A stretch of DNA of 63,887 bases from Flavobacterium sp. (GCF_027531905.1 NZ_JAPZSU010000040.1:1-63887), one strand, 5' to 3'; positions 32,729 to 41,821 are shown, numbered from the stretch's first letter. Numbers and translations are program-made. The notes: generated from the sequence alone by a model not told the origin.

Positions 32729-33409
32729 ATGAGCAAATGTGAACAATGCATTGTACGTGAATTTAGTTCTTTAAAAGCACTAAACAAAGAAGAATTATTA
32801 AAAGTTGCTAATTGCAAAACTTCTTACACAATCAAAAAAGGTGAACCTATTTTTGAAGAAGGAGAAACTATAAACGGTGTATATTGTATTAAGGAAGGTT
32901 TTTGCAAACTATCCAAACTAAGTACGAACGGAAAAGATCAAATTGTAAAATTGGTAAAGGCTGGAGAGCTTTTAGGTCAACGCTCTATGGTTAGCGATGA
33001 GCCTGCCAATCTTTCAGCAATTGCTCTTGAAGACATGGAAGTTTGTTTTATCCCAAAATCCGAAATCTTGAATTTTTTCAACGAAAACAATCAATTCTCC
33101 TTAGGAATGATGAAAAGCATTTGTGGGGATTTGAAAGAATCTGATTTACATGTCGTTTCAATGGCTCAAAAAACCGTAAAAAACAGGTTAGCTGAAACCT
33201 TGATTTATCTACAAGATACTTTTGGAAAAAACGCGGATAATACTTTGAAAATACAACTTTCCAGAGAAGAATTAGCCGGTATGATTGGCACGGCTACTGA
33301 GAGCTGCATTCGTATTTTATCGGAATTCAACAAGAGTGGCCTCATTGAATTAGTAGGTAAAAAAATCGCTATTAAAGATTTGAATAAATTAAAAAAAGTA
33401 GCCGAATAA
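32729..33409 (+). CDS. Crp/Fnr family regulator, candidate Fnr of the microaerobic genes
   Basis: A 226-residue regulator: cyclic-nucleotide-binding-like beta-roll (about 10-130, with FEEGETINGVYCIKEG), dimer helix, and winged helix (about 175-220). Cysteines at 4 and 7 (SKCEQC) and 28 (ANCKTS) sit like the N-terminal cluster ligands of oxygen-sensing Fnr, though the spacing differs from E. coli. The recognition helix GTATESCIRILSEF keeps the Glu and Arg that in Fnr/Crp read TGA half-sites, in agreement with the TGAy-N4-rTCA sites found here. It probably activates hemN, ccoS-ccoNO, ccoI and the PAS gene under low oxygen. Confidence 0.88.
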   Translation: MSKCEQCIVREFSSLKALNKEELLKVANCKTSYTIKKGEPIFEEGETINGVYCIKEGFCKLSKLSTNGKDQIVKLVKAGELLGQRSMVSDEPANLSAIALEDMEVCFIPKSEILNFFNENNQFSLGMMKSICGDLKESDLHVVSMAQKTVKNRLAETLIYLQDTFGKNADNTLKIQLSREELAGMIGTATESCIRILSEFNKSGLIELVGKKIAIKDLNKLKKVAE

Positions 33410-33533
33410 GATTTTTATTGATTTCCGTTACTTATCACAAAAAGCTTTTTTAGTTTCAGAATTAGTTTTTATAAAAAATTTGAACTCTTTTGTAGCTAAA
33501 CCTAAAACATATAAACGACGCGTATTTAATCTA

Positions 33534-34307
33534 TTAAAGCTTTTTAGCTTCATTCCAAAAAACATCCATTTCTGCCAAAGTCATATCCATGAGCGGTTTT
33601 CCTAATTGATCTGCTTTACTTTCAAGGTATTGAAATCGCTCGATAAACTTTTTATTGGTTCGCTCCAAAGCATCTTCTGGGTTAATATTTAAAAAACGGG
33701 CATAATTAATCATCGAAAATAAAACATCTCCAAACTCCGATTCCATTTTGTCTTGATTTCCTGCCGCTACTTCTTCTTGTAACTCTTGCAATTCCTCTTG
33801 TACTTTGTCCCAAACTTGATGCGGTTCTTCCCAATCAAATCCTACTCCTTTTACTTTATCCTGAATTCGACTAGCTTTTACCAAGGCTGGTAAACTTCTA
33901 GGAACACCTTCCAAAACCGATTTTTTTCCTTCTTTTAATTTGAGTTTTTCCCAATTTTGCTTTACCTCTTCTTCATTCTCCACTACAGTATCTCCATAAA
34001 TATGAGGGTGACGGTGAATGAGTTTTTCGCAAATTTCATTACAGACATCAGCAATGTCAAAATCTTGTGTTTCGCTTCCAATTTTGGCATAAAAAACCAA
34101 ATGAAGTAGCAAATCGCCTAGTTCTTTCTTGACTTCATTCAAATCATTATCCAAAATAGCATCTCCTAGCTCATAGGTTTCTTCAATGGTTAAGTGACGT
34201 AATGATTGCATGGTTTGTTTTTTATCCCAAGGGCATTTTTCACGCAATTCGTCCATTATAGTCAATAATCGATCGAAGGCTGCTAACTGATAGGCTCTAG
34301 AATTCAT
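33534..34307 (-). CDS. mazG: nucleoside triphosphate pyrophosphohydrolase MazG
   Basis: A 257-residue all-helical NTP pyrophosphohydrolase with two MazG domains. The first has EETYELGDAILDNDLNEVKKELGDLLLHLVFYAKI (about 42-76), giving the ExxE and ExxxD metal sites. The second has LQEEVAAGNQDKMESEFGDVLFSMINYARFL (about 180-215). It removes aberrant nucleotides and lowers the amount of (p)ppGpp-making substrates. It follows the DUF5606 gene across a terminator and is convergent with the Crp/Fnr gene; the 124-nt gap between them has no clear hairpin. Confidence 0.95.
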   Translation of the reverse strand: MNSRAYQLAAFDRLLTIMDELREKCPWDKKQTMQSLRHLTIEETYELGDAILDNDLNEVKKELGDLLLHLVFYAKIGSETQDFDIADVCNEICEKLIHRHPHIYGDTVVENEEEVKQNWEKLKLKEGKKSVLEGVPRSLPALVKASRIQDKVKGVGFDWEEPHQVWDKVQEELQELQEEVAAGNQDKMESEFGDVLFSMINYARFLNINPEDALERTNKKFIERFQYLESKADQLGKPLMDMTLAEMDVFWNEAKKL

Positions 34308-34330
34308 GATTTTGGTTTTTGGTAAAAATA

Positions 34331-34368
34331 AAAAAATCCTGTCAAGAAAATTAGACTCAACAGGATTT
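34331..34368 (-). terminator. terminator after the DUF5606 gene
   Basis: An 8-bp stem (34335-34342 with 34360-34367), read on the minus strand as AATCCTGT..ACAGGATT followed by a T-run. Confidence 0.65.
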
Positions 34369-34387
34369 TATATTGATGTACTTGCTA

Positions 34388-34861
34388 CTACTCTTTTTTA
34401 GCTTTTGCTTTTTTTGGTTTTGGTTCGGCAGCAACTTCTTCAGTCACTGATTCTTCTTTTCCAATGGCTGGTGGCGCATCATCTGTAACCAATCCTCTTT
34501 CTTGTAACATATTGTACCAGTTCAAGATTTTTTTAATATCAGATGCATAAACTCTTTCTTCGTCATATTCAGGAAGTACTTCTCTAAAATAGGCATTCAA
34601 AGTAGCATTGTCTTCTTTATGAGAAATTGCCTTTCCGTTGTTTTCTTTTTTAGCAATATTCGACATTACTTCTGCCAATGGTTTCTCGGCATCATAAGTA
34701 TAAACAGAAATTTCAGTCAACAAACTCACGTTACTTTTTAAACTTACTGTTACTTTTTTTCCATCTAACAAAGATTCGGCAACAAAACCTGTTCTAGTTT
34801 GAACTTTCAATGCATATAAACCTGGTTTTCCTGAAATCGCTAAAATTTTTTCTAAATTCAT
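34388..34861 (-). CDS. DUF5606 family protein
   Basis: A 157-residue cytoplasmic protein: MNLEKILAISGKPGLYALKVQTRTGFVAESL at the N-terminus is the DUF5606 signature, and the first 60 residues are beta-rich. A helical region (DATLNAYFREVLPEYDEERVYASDIKKILNWYNML) follows, then an acidic and Lys/Ala-rich tail ending PKPKKAKAKKE. Function is unknown. In flavobacteria it normally sits between def and mazG as here, so a link to translation or nucleotide quality control is possible. Confidence 0.85.
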   Translation of the reverse strand: MNLEKILAISGKPGLYALKVQTRTGFVAESLLDGKKVTVSLKSNVSLLTEISVYTYDAEKPLAEVMSNIAKKENNGKAISHKEDNATLNAYFREVLPEYDEERVYASDIKKILNWYNMLQERGLVTDDAPPAIGKEESVTEEVAAEPKPKKAKAKKE

Positions 34862-34934
34862 TTTTTTATTTTTTATAGTTCTTTGTTAATAGTTTTGAAT
34901 CAAATAGCAAATACATACAAAACTACTCCCTAAT

Positions 34935-35522
34935 TTATCTCCCTTTTTTGGCAAAAAATTTCATTCGGTAGTCTTGAAACGTTTTCCCTTCTGTAATATT
35001 TTTGAGTTTCTTTTGGATTAATCGTTTTTTTAGAGAAGAAATTTTGTCGGTAAACAGAATACCTTCAATATGATCGTACTCATGTTGAATAACTCTGGCA
35101 ATTAAACCGTCAAAAACTTCGGTTTTCATTACAAAATCTTCTTCGCAGTATTGTATCGTTACAATTGGTTTTCTGTAAACATCCTCGCGAACATCTGGAA
35201 TACTCAAACAACCTTCGTTAAAAGCCCATTCTTCGCCTTCTTCTTTGATAATTTTCGCATTGATAAAGGTCTTTTTAAAACTTTTCAATTGCTTTTGATC
35301 GTCAGATTCCACATCATCGTCATCACTAAATGGTGCCGTATCGATCACAAACAAACGCAATGGCAATCCTACTTGCTCTGCAGCCAAACCTACTCCAGAA
35401 GCATTGTACATGGTTTCATACATGTTTGCAATTACTTCTTTTAAGTTGGGATAATCTGTAGTTACTTCTTCTCCAACTTTTCTTAAAACTGGATCACCGT
35501 ACCCTATAATTGGTAAAATCAT
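34935..35522 (-). CDS. def: peptide deformylase
   Basis: A 195-residue Fe/Zn metalloenzyme that removes the formyl group from nascent proteins. The three motifs are intact: GVGLAAEQVG (about 43), EGCLSIPD (about 105) with the Cys ligand, and QHEYDHIEG (about 143) with both His ligands and the catalytic Glu. An acidic insertion (FSDDDDVESDDQKQ, about 64-77) is usual in Bacteroidota. It is likely the first gene of def-DUF5606-mazG. Confidence 0.96.
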   Translation of the reverse strand: MILPIIGYGDPVLRKVGEEVTTDYPNLKEVIANMYETMYNASGVGLAAEQVGLPLRLFVIDTAPFSDDDDVESDDQKQLKSFKKTFINAKIIKEEGEEWAFNEGCLSIPDVREDVYRKPIVTIQYCEEDFVMKTEVFDGLIARVIQHEYDHIEGILFTDKISSLKKRLIQKKLKNITEGKTFQDYRMKFFAKKGR

Positions 35523-35690
35523 TGTTATCGTAATTAAGTTTATGCCACAAAAGGGTTCTTTCCTTTTTTATTGGTTGGCAAAAATAGTAAAATTTCAACA
35601 ATGCCGAATTCCTTATAGCGAATAAGTTTTGTTTTTCCCGAATAAGCCAAATTCTACACACAATTATTTATATTACAAGCCTACAATTCT

Positions 35691-35698
35691 TACCTTTG
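35691..35698 (+). promoter_or_regulatory. -7 element of the FUSC gene
   Basis: TACCTTTG, a perfect TAnnTTTG, 16 nt before the ATG at 35715, with TTTA at 35667-35670 near the -33 position. Confidence 0.55.
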
Positions 35699-35714
35699 AT
35701 TTGAAACAAGCCCT

Positions 35715-37931
35715 ATGATAGAAGAAATACGAAAATTTGCCGATAGTACACATTTTACCAATGGTTTGAAAGTTACCATAGCTACAGTAACTCCAGTATT
35801 GGTTTTTGCTTATTTGGGACATTTTGACGTGGGTTTCACTATTGCTCTGGGAGCTTTTTTTACTTATCCTAGCGATATTCCTAGCAGCTTAAAGCATAAA
35901 ATTAATGGTTTGATTGTGGCGGCAATATTGGTAGCTTTTGTCAATTTATTGGTGAATCTTGCTTATCCGTACGGGATTATTTTTTATCCGCTCTTTGGCA
36001 TGCTCCTATTTCTGTTTTCAATGATTTCGGTGTACGGACAAAGAGCTACGGCAGTTTCTTTTTCGTGCTTATTGTCAATTTGTTTGGCGTTTGCCCATTT
36101 ACATTCGGGTTGGGAAATGCTCCAATATTGTGGGTTAATGCTGGCAGGAGGATTGTTTTATCTTTTGATCTCGTTACTTTTTTATTACCTAAATCCTTAT
36201 CGATTCATTGAACTACAATTGGCTTCATGTATTGATTTAACTGCCAAATATTTAAAATTAAGAGCTGATTTATGGAAAATTGATGCGGATAAAAAAACGA
36301 TAACCGAAAAACAACTGGCCTTACAAGTTGAAATTAACACCAACCACGAGAACATTCGAAAAGTACTTATTGGTAATCATTCGCTTTCTTCGGATTCGGC
36401 TCAAAATCGAAAACTTTTGATTGTATTTGTTAATTTGGTTGAAATATTAGAGTTGGCATTGGCGACGGCTTTCGATCATAAAACGCTGCATCAAAAATTT
36501 GACACACATCCAGAAATTATAAGAAATTACGCTACAATTGCTACCAATTTGAAAAAGACCTTAAAGCAACTGAGCAAAAACATTGAGAGCAGAACTACGT
36601 ATCGCTCCAAACATTCGTTAGTCGAAGATTTGAAAAAATTTGAAGCGACTATTTTAGCGTACGAGAAAGCATTAGGCGATAATGAAGCAAAAGAAGGTGT
36701 AATTATGTTGACTACCATGTTGCATTATGCCGAAAGTCAGGTTGAAAAAATTAAAATTATAGAACGTGCTTTTAATCTAAAAATAGAGGAAGTTGATGTG
36801 GTTACAAATCAAAAAGAGTTAGAAAAATTCCTAACCCCACAATACTATCCTTTATCTACCTTTATCAATAATTTAAGTTTCTCTTCTACACTTTTTAGAC
36901 ATTCGCTCCGCCTATCGATTACGCTACTCTTCGGATTTTTGATTGGTACCTTTTTGCCTTTTCAAAATGTGTATTGGATTTTGCTTACCATCATCGTTAT
37001 TATGCGACCTGGTTATGGGTTGACTAAAGAACGTTCCTTTGAGCGAACTTTTGGTACTATTCTCGGTGGCTTCATTGCTTTTGGCTGTATTTATTTTATA
37101 GACAATAATGTTGCATTGAGTTTAATGGCCATTTTATGTGTGCTTTTGGGTATGTCTTTTTCTAACATTAGCTACAAGACCAGCGCTACTTTTGTTACTA
37201 TGTATGTCGTTTTTTTATATAGTATTCTTACTCCCGATTTTGACAATGTTATTCAATTTAGAATTATTGATACTATGGTCGGCGCACTTTTAGCGTACAC
37301 TTTTAATCATTTTGTTTGGCCTTCGTGGGAATTTATAAATACGCCAAATCATATTGAAAAAGCCATTTTTGCTAATAAAAAATACCTGACTGAAATTGCC
37401 CTTTTTTATAACAAAAAAGGAAATGTTACCACAGTTTATAAAGTAGCCCGAAAAAATGCCTTTATAGAAATAGGCAACCTCATGGCTTCGTTTCAACGCA
37501 TGAGCCAAGAACCTAAATCAAAACAGAAAAAAATTGACCAAGTCTATAAATTAGCAGTTTTGAATCACACGTTACTATCTTCAATTGCCTCAATGGGAAC
37601 ATATATTCAATCGCACAAAACCACGGCTGCTTCTGATGCGTTCAATCGTGTAATGGCTACCGTCTTACAAAACTTAGATGAAGCCTTACTCCTTTTGAAT
37701 CCAAATTATAACGCTGAAATTAACCCTATTTCAACTTCTGAAAAAGCAAAAGGTTTTACTGAACTTATGGCAATTCGTATGAAGGAATTAACAGAAAGAA
37801 GTACTTTGGACGCTACAACCAACAAAGTGCAAATGCAAGAAGCACAGCTCATTATCGAGCAGTTAATTTGGTTAATCAATCTCTCTGAAAACATCTTAAA
37901 AAACACCAAATTATTAATAGAAAAAGAATAA
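35715..37931 (+). CDS. FUSC family inner-membrane protein (YccS/aromatic-acid exporter-like)
   Basis: A 738-residue protein with two sets of about six helices (about 20-155 and 395-520), each followed by a large cytoplasmic helical domain. The first set matches the FUSC N-terminal YccS-like domain (ALGAFFTYPSDIPSSLKHKI), the second the FUSC-like repeat (FLIGTFLPFQNVYWILLTIIVIMRPGYGLTKERSFERTFGTILGG). FUSC proteins are tied to export of aromatic acids or envelope stress, but the substrate is unknown here. It is flanked by unrelated minus-strand genes and ends near the mqo terminator. Confidence 0.88.
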   Translation: MIEEIRKFADSTHFTNGLKVTIATVTPVLVFAYLGHFDVGFTIALGAFFTYPSDIPSSLKHKINGLIVAAILVAFVNLLVNLAYPYGIIFYPLFGMLLFLFSMISVYGQRATAVSFSCLLSICLAFAHLHSGWEMLQYCGLMLAGGLFYLLISLLFYYLNPYRFIELQLASCIDLTAKYLKLRADLWKIDADKKTITEKQLALQVEINTNHENIRKVLIGNHSLSSDSAQNRKLLIVFVNLVEILELALATAFDHKTLHQKFDTHPEIIRNYATIATNLKKTLKQLSKNIESRTTYRSKHSLVEDLKKFEATILAYEKALGDNEAKEGVIMLTTMLHYAESQVEKIKIIERAFNLKIEEVDVVTNQKELEKFLTPQYYPLSTFINNLSFSSTLFRHSLRLSITLLFGFLIGTFLPFQNVYWILLTIIVIMRPGYGLTKERSFERTFGTILGGFIAFGCIYFIDNNVALSLMAILCVLLGMSFSNISYKTSATFVTMYVVFLYSILTPDFDNVIQFRIIDTMVGALLAYTFNHFVWPSWEFINTPNHIEKAIFANKKYLTEIALFYNKKGNVTTVYKVARKNAFIEIGNLMASFQRMSQEPKSKQKKIDQVYKLAVLNHTLLSSIASMGTYIQSHKTTAASDAFNRVMATVLQNLDEALLLLNPNYNAEINPISTSEKAKGFTELMAIRMKELTERSTLDATTNKVQMQEAQLIIEQLIWLINLSENILKNTKLLIEKE

Positions 37932-37933
37932 AA

Positions 37934-37965
37934 AAGCCCCAAATTTCTAAATGAAATATGGGGCT
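37934..37965 (-). terminator. terminator of mqo
   Basis: A 13-bp stem with one mismatch (37935-37947 with 37953-37965) around a 5-nt loop. On the minus strand it ends in T6, so it serves mqo; it may also cap the FUSC transcript. Confidence 0.75.
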
Positions 37966-37985
37966 AAATGAACAAAATTATTCCT

Positions 37986-39476
37986 TTACAAATTTAAAAC
38001 TTCAGCGGTACTTGCTCTCACCTCTGCTAATAACGTTGGATTTTCATTCAAAGCTTGTCCGTAAGAAGGTATCATTTTTTTGACTTTTTCTTTCCATTCA
38101 GAAGATTGCATCTCTTCTTTAAAACATTTTCCAACCAAATCTACCATAATCGAAACCGCTGTAGAAGCACCAGGAGACGCGCCTAAAAGAACTGCCAAAC
38201 TTCCGTCGGCAGTAGTAATCATCTCGGTTCCGAATTCTAATTTACCAATCAATTCCTCGTCTCGCTTAATAACTTGAACACGTTGGCCAGCTCGCTCAAG
38301 CTTCCAATCTTTCGATCTTGCATTTGGTACATATTCTCTCAAAGCATCCATTCTATCCTTTGGAGATTGACGAACTTGTTCAATTAAATATTTCGTAAGA
38401 GGAATGTTTTTATATCCAGCCACCAACATAGGTATGATGTTGCTTGGTTTTATTGACAAAGGCAAATCAGAATAGGAACCATTTTTTAAGAATCGAGTAG
38501 AAAAACCTGCAAAAGGCCCAAATAGCAATGCCTTTTCTCCATCAATCATTCGAGAATCAATATGAGGTACCGACATTGGTGGCGCTCCCACACTTGCTTT
38601 CCCGTATACCTTGGCTTGATGTTGTGCAATCACGTCTGGATTAGTACATTTTAACCACTGCCCACTCACTGGAAAACCGCCATATCCTTTGCCTTCTGGA
38701 ACATCTGCTTTTTCTAACAAAGGTAGCGAACCGCCTCCAGCGCCAATAAAAACAAACTTTGTATAGGCTTTTACTTTTTGTCCAGAATCCAAATCAGTAA
38801 TTTTTATGCGCCATGTTTTATCCTCACGTTGTTTCATTTTTTTCACTTCATGACCAAAATGAATTGTTACTCCATCTAAGGAAGTTAAGTAGGCAAACAT
38901 CATTCTTGTTAAAGCACCAAAGTTAACATCAGTTCCAATTTTCATTGAAGTTGCAGCAACTTTCTCACCTTCATTTCTGCCATTCATCACTAAAGGCATC
39001 CATTGCATTAAATCTGAAAAATCGGTGCTAAATTCCATATCCGCAAAAATAGGATTGGCTTGCAAAACATTGAATCTGTTTTTTAGGAAGGCAACATTTT
39101 CTTCTCCCCAAACGAAACTAATATGAGGTATGCTTTTAATGAATTCTTTTGCTGAGGCCAATTTACCTTCGCTTACAAGGTAAGACCAAAATTGTCTTGA
39201 AACCTCAAACTGTTCTGCAATGCTTATGGCTTTCGCAGGATTGATAGTACCATCGGGGCTTTCGGGAGTATAATTTAATTCACAAAAAGCAGAGTGTCCT
39301 GTTCCTGCATTATTCCACGCATCGGAGCTTTCTAAGGCGGCAGCATCTAAACGTTCGTATATTTCAATCTTAAGATCAGGCTGTAATTCCTTGAGCAATA
39401 ACCCTAGAGTGGCACTCATAATTCCAGCACCAATTAACACTACATCACTATGAATTCTTATGGTTGTATCTGACAT
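37986..39476 (-). CDS. mqo: malate:quinone oxidoreductase
   Basis: A 496-residue FAD-dependent peripheral membrane enzyme that oxidises malate to oxaloacetate and passes electrons to quinone, joining the TCA cycle to the respiratory chain. [20 protein letters not shown] (about 13-32) is the Rossmann FAD site. [22 protein letters not shown]-like [17 protein letters not shown] (near 245) and [18 protein letters not shown] at the C-terminus are Mqo signatures. Length is normal. Monocistronic by context. Confidence 0.96.
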   Translation of the reverse strand: MSDTTIRIHSDVVLIGAGIMSATLGLLLKELQPDLKIEIYERLDAAALESSDAWNNAGTGHSAFCELNYTPESPDGTINPAKAISIAEQFEVSRQFWSYLVSEGKLASAKEFIKSIPHISFVWGEENVAFLKNRFNVLQANPIFADMEFSTDFSDLMQWMPLVMNGRNEGEKVAATSMKIGTDVNFGALTRMMFAYLTSLDGVTIHFGHEVKKMKQREDKTWRIKITDLDSGQKVKAYTKFVFIGAGGGSLPLLEKADVPEGKGYGGFPVSGQWLKCTNPDVIAQHQAKVYGKASVGAPPMSVPHIDSRMIDGEKALLFGPFAGFSTRFLKNGSYSDLPLSIKPSNIIPMLVAGYKNIPLTKYLIEQVRQSPKDRMDALREYVPNARSKDWKLERAGQRVQVIKRDEELIGKLEFGTEMITTADGSLAVLLGASPGASTAVSIMVDLVGKCFKEEMQSSEWKEKVKKMIPSYGQALNENPTLLAEVRASTAEVLNL

Positions 39477-39500
39477 TGTTGGTTGTGTTTTTTAAAAGTG

Positions 39501-39508
39501 CAAAAATA
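39501..39508 (-). promoter_or_regulatory. -7 element of mqo
   Basis: On the minus strand TATTTTTG, a perfect TAnnTTTG, 24 nt before the ATG at 39476. No Fnr-like palindrome lies at the position seen in the cco promoters. Confidence 0.5.
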
Positions 39509-39609
39509 GTTCATAAAAACACAATAAAAAAAACAAAATTGTAAAGAGATACTCTACAAATTCAACAATAGCAATAAAGTATGTTATAAGTTAAACTAGC
39601 GCACGAAAA

Positions 39610-40020
39610 TTACTTTCTATTAAGATAATCTTGAAGCATAATTGTTGCCGATATTTCGTCAATAAGTGCTTTGTTTTGGCGCTGTTTTTTACTTAATCCA
39701 CCATCAATCATGGATTGAAAAGCCATTTTGGACGTAAATCTTTCGTCAACTCGAATAACTTTCATTTCAGGAAAATGATTGGTAAAATGCGTTACAAATC
39801 CTTTGATTATCGAGGCGCTTTGCGAAGGCTCGCCGTTCATTTGTTTGGGTTCGCCAATCAAAACTGCTTCGACTTTTTCTTTGGAAAAATACGTTTTCAG
39901 AAAATCAATGGCAGTAGCAGAAGGGATAGTGGTCAATCCCGAGGCTATAATTTGTAGTTCGTCGGTAACTGCTATTCCGGTGCGTTTTTGTCCGTAATCT
40001 ATGGCTATAATTCTTGGCAT
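39610..40020 (-). CDS. ruvX: RuvX/YqgF putative Holliday-junction resolvase, pre-16S rRNA nuclease
   Basis: A 136-residue RNase H-fold nuclease. MPRIIAIDYGQKRTGIAVTDEL at the N-terminus holds the first catalytic Asp; AVLIGEPKQMNGEPS and VIRVDERFTSKMA follow, and ALIDEISATIMLQDYL supplies the last Asp. YqgF matures 16S rRNA in E. coli and is essential there. Start at 40020 is chosen because family members begin MxRIxAIDYG; a longer frame to 40086 would run through the promoter and the upstream terminator. Confidence 0.93.
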   Translation of the reverse strand: MPRIIAIDYGQKRTGIAVTDELQIIASGLTTIPSATAIDFLKTYFSKEKVEAVLIGEPKQMNGEPSQSASIIKGFVTHFTNHFPEMKVIRVDERFTSKMAFQSMIDGGLSKKQRQNKALIDEISATIMLQDYLNRK

Positions 40021-40037
40021 TGGTAACTTTTTGTGGA

Positions 40038-40045
40038 CAAATATA
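40038..40045 (-). promoter_or_regulatory. -7 element of ruvX
   Basis: On the minus strand TATATTTG, a perfect TAnnTTTG, 17 nt before the ATG at 40020. Confidence 0.55.
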
Positions 40046-40072
40046 CACAAAGAAATGCATTGAATTGCAGAT

Positions 40073-40101
40073 AAAAACCGCTCCAATGTCTTGAAGCGGT
40101 T
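40073..40101 (-). terminator. terminator after the PAS gene
   Basis: A 7-bp GC-containing stem (40076-40082 with 40095-40101) and, on the minus strand, a trailing T-run. Confidence 0.65.
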
Positions 40102-40128
40102 TGTGTATATTGTAAATTAAGAATTAAA

Positions 40129-40740
40129 TTAATTCCCAAAAAATCGTCTAAAGAAACCTCTTTCATCTTCGACTTCAACTGTCGTTTCGGTTTTTTGTGC
40201 CTTTTCATATTCAGTAAACAAATCATTAATATACTCTACATAAGAACGATTTTTTTCTTCTAAAAAACCTACTAAATACTTTTCGCTGTATTCGACACCA
40301 CTCGCATTTTCAATTTGCAATAATTTTTTATATAATGGTTCAATATGATTTGAGATAATTTCCTGAGGAACAGCTCTTCTTCTTCCAAAATAATTGGTAA
40401 TCTCTCCATTTTCATTTTTAGTAGATTCAAAATCGGTAACTACCCAATAGTACCTTCCTGATTTTGCTAAATTTTTTACGATAGCATGAAAATTGACCCC
40501 TTGTTTTAGATTTTCCCACAAGACTTTGAATAGCACTTTTGGCATATCTGGGTGTCTGATGATACTATGAGGCTGCCCCATTAATTCATAATCCTCATAG
40601 CCACAAACATCTACAAAAACATCATTTGCATATTCAATGATTCCTCGATGATCTGTTTTACTCATAATGATTTGAGACTTGTCCCATGCCACCTCTTTGT
40701 CAATAATTACTGGCTGCTTAAATAATTCGTTGGTTTCCAT
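40129..40740 (-). CDS. Aer-type PAS domain protein, putative redox sensor
   Basis: A 203-residue soluble protein. Residues about 28-135 form a PAS domain of the Aer class: IIEYANDVFVDVCGYEDYELMGQPHSIIRHPDMPK, then FKVLWENLKQGVNFHAIVKNLAKSGRYYWVVTDFE. In Aer this fold binds FAD and senses redox state; the IIRHPDMP motif is shared with that branch. The C-terminal 65 residues are helical, with no kinase, GGDEF or methyl-accepting domain, so the output partner is unknown. Its promoter has an Fnr-like site with the same geometry as the cbb3 genes, which supports a role in low-oxygen or redox response. Confidence 0.85.
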   Translation of the reverse strand: METNELFKQPVIIDKEVAWDKSQIIMSKTDHRGIIEYANDVFVDVCGYEDYELMGQPHSIIRHPDMPKVLFKVLWENLKQGVNFHAIVKNLAKSGRYYWVVTDFESTKNENGEITNYFGRRRAVPQEIISNHIEPLYKKLLQIENASGVEYSEKYLVGFLEEKNRSYVEYINDLFTEYEKAQKTETTVEVEDERGFFRRFFGN

Positions 40741-40801
40741 TTGTGTTAAATTAAGTTGGTTTTGATTGTTTTTTTTACTGAAAATACATCAATAAAAAAT
40801 T

Positions 40802-40846
40802 CAAAATTATTGATAACAAAATGTTCAAAAAATGATTTTTATCAGC
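40802..40846 (-). promoter_or_regulatory. PAS gene promoter with Fnr-like class II site
   Basis: Palindrome core TGAT-TTTT-ATCA (40833-40844; 16-mer 40831-40846, centre 40838.5) and, on the minus strand, -7 element TAATTTTG (40802-40809). The centre is 36.5 nt from the final G, identical to hemN, ccoS and ccoI. The outer bases match less well than at the other sites. Confidence 0.7.
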
Positions 40847-40958
40847 TATCCATTTCTTTATTGCCTTACAAGACAAAAGAGGATCGAATAGATTCGCATC
40901 CTTTAAAAAACTCCATGCTATAAAAGATAATAAATGATTACTATTAAATAAACTAAAG

Positions 40959-40988
40959 TTTGATTTAAAAAAAATCGATTTATCTTTG
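40959..40988 (+). promoter_or_regulatory. dapD promoter
   Basis: TTTG (40959-40962), an 18-nt spacer and TATCTTTG (40981-40988), both perfect. The ATG follows at 41006. Confidence 0.7.
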
Positions 40989-41005
40989 TCAAAAATATTT
41001 TTAAG

Positions 41006-41821
41006 ATGAAAACATTACAAGCTATTATAGAAAAAGCCTGGGAAAACAGAGCTTTGTTACAAGAAACCATTACAACCGACGCTATTAGAGCTGTAATTGA
41101 GTTGTTAGATGCTGGAAAACTTCGCGTTGCTGAACCTGTAGGCGATGGATGGCAAGTAAACGAATGGGTAAAAAAAGCCGTGGTGATGTATTTCCCTATT
41201 CAAAAAATGGAAACCTGGGATTCTGGTATTTTTGAGTATCATGATAAAATGCTCTTAAAAAGAGGCTATGCCGAAAAAGGAATTCGTGTGGTTCCTAATG
41301 CGGTAGCTCGTTATGGAGCTTACATTTCTAGTGGTGTGATTTTGATGCCAAGTTATGTAAACATTGGAGCTTATGTAGACGAAGGAACAATGGTCGATAC
41401 TTGGGCTACTGTTGGAAGTTGTGCTCAAATTGGTAAAAATGTTCACCTTAGTGGTGGTGTAGGAATTGGTGGTGTTTTGGAACCTTTACAAGCAGCTCCA
41501 GTAATTATTGAAGACGGTGCTTTCATTGGTTCTCGTTGTATTGTTGTAGAAGGTGTTCACGTAGGAAAAGAAGCAGTTCTTGGCGCTAACGTTTGTTTGA
41601 CTGCCTCAACAAAAATTATCGATGTAACTGGTGATGAACCTGTGGAAATGAAAGGCTTTGTTCCAGCTCGTTCTGTTGTAATTCCAGGAAGTTATACTAA
41701 AAAATTCGCTGCCGGTGAATTTCAAGTTCCATGTGCATTGATCATTGGAACTCGTAAACCTTCAACCGACTTAAAAACTTCATTAAATAATGCGCTTCGT
41801 GAATATGATGTAGCGGTATAA
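41006..41821 (+). CDS. dapD: 2,3,4,5-tetrahydropyridine-2,6-dicarboxylate N-succinyltransferase
   Basis: A 271-residue enzyme of the succinylase branch of lysine and diaminopimelate synthesis. After an N-terminal helical domain (MKTLQAIIEKAWENR) comes a left-handed beta-helix of hexapeptide repeats (about 100-220: ISSGVILMPSYVNIGAYVDEGTMVDTWATVGSCAQIG, then GGVGIGGVLEPLQ and IIEDGAFIGSRCIVVEGVHVG). EYHDKMLLKRGY and VVPNAVARYGAYI are family-specific. Full length. The glycan cluster begins 52 nt downstream but is unrelated in function. Confidence 0.97.
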   Translation: MKTLQAIIEKAWENRALLQETITTDAIRAVIELLDAGKLRVAEPVGDGWQVNEWVKKAVVMYFPIQKMETWDSGIFEYHDKMLLKRGYAEKGIRVVPNAVARYGAYISSGVILMPSYVNIGAYVDEGTMVDTWATVGSCAQIGKNVHLSGGVGIGGVLEPLQAAPVIIEDGAFIGSRCIVVEGVHVGKEAVLGANVCLTASTKIIDVTGDEPVEMKGFVPARSVVIPGSYTKKFAAGEFQVPCALIIGTRKPSTDLKTSLNNALREYDVAV

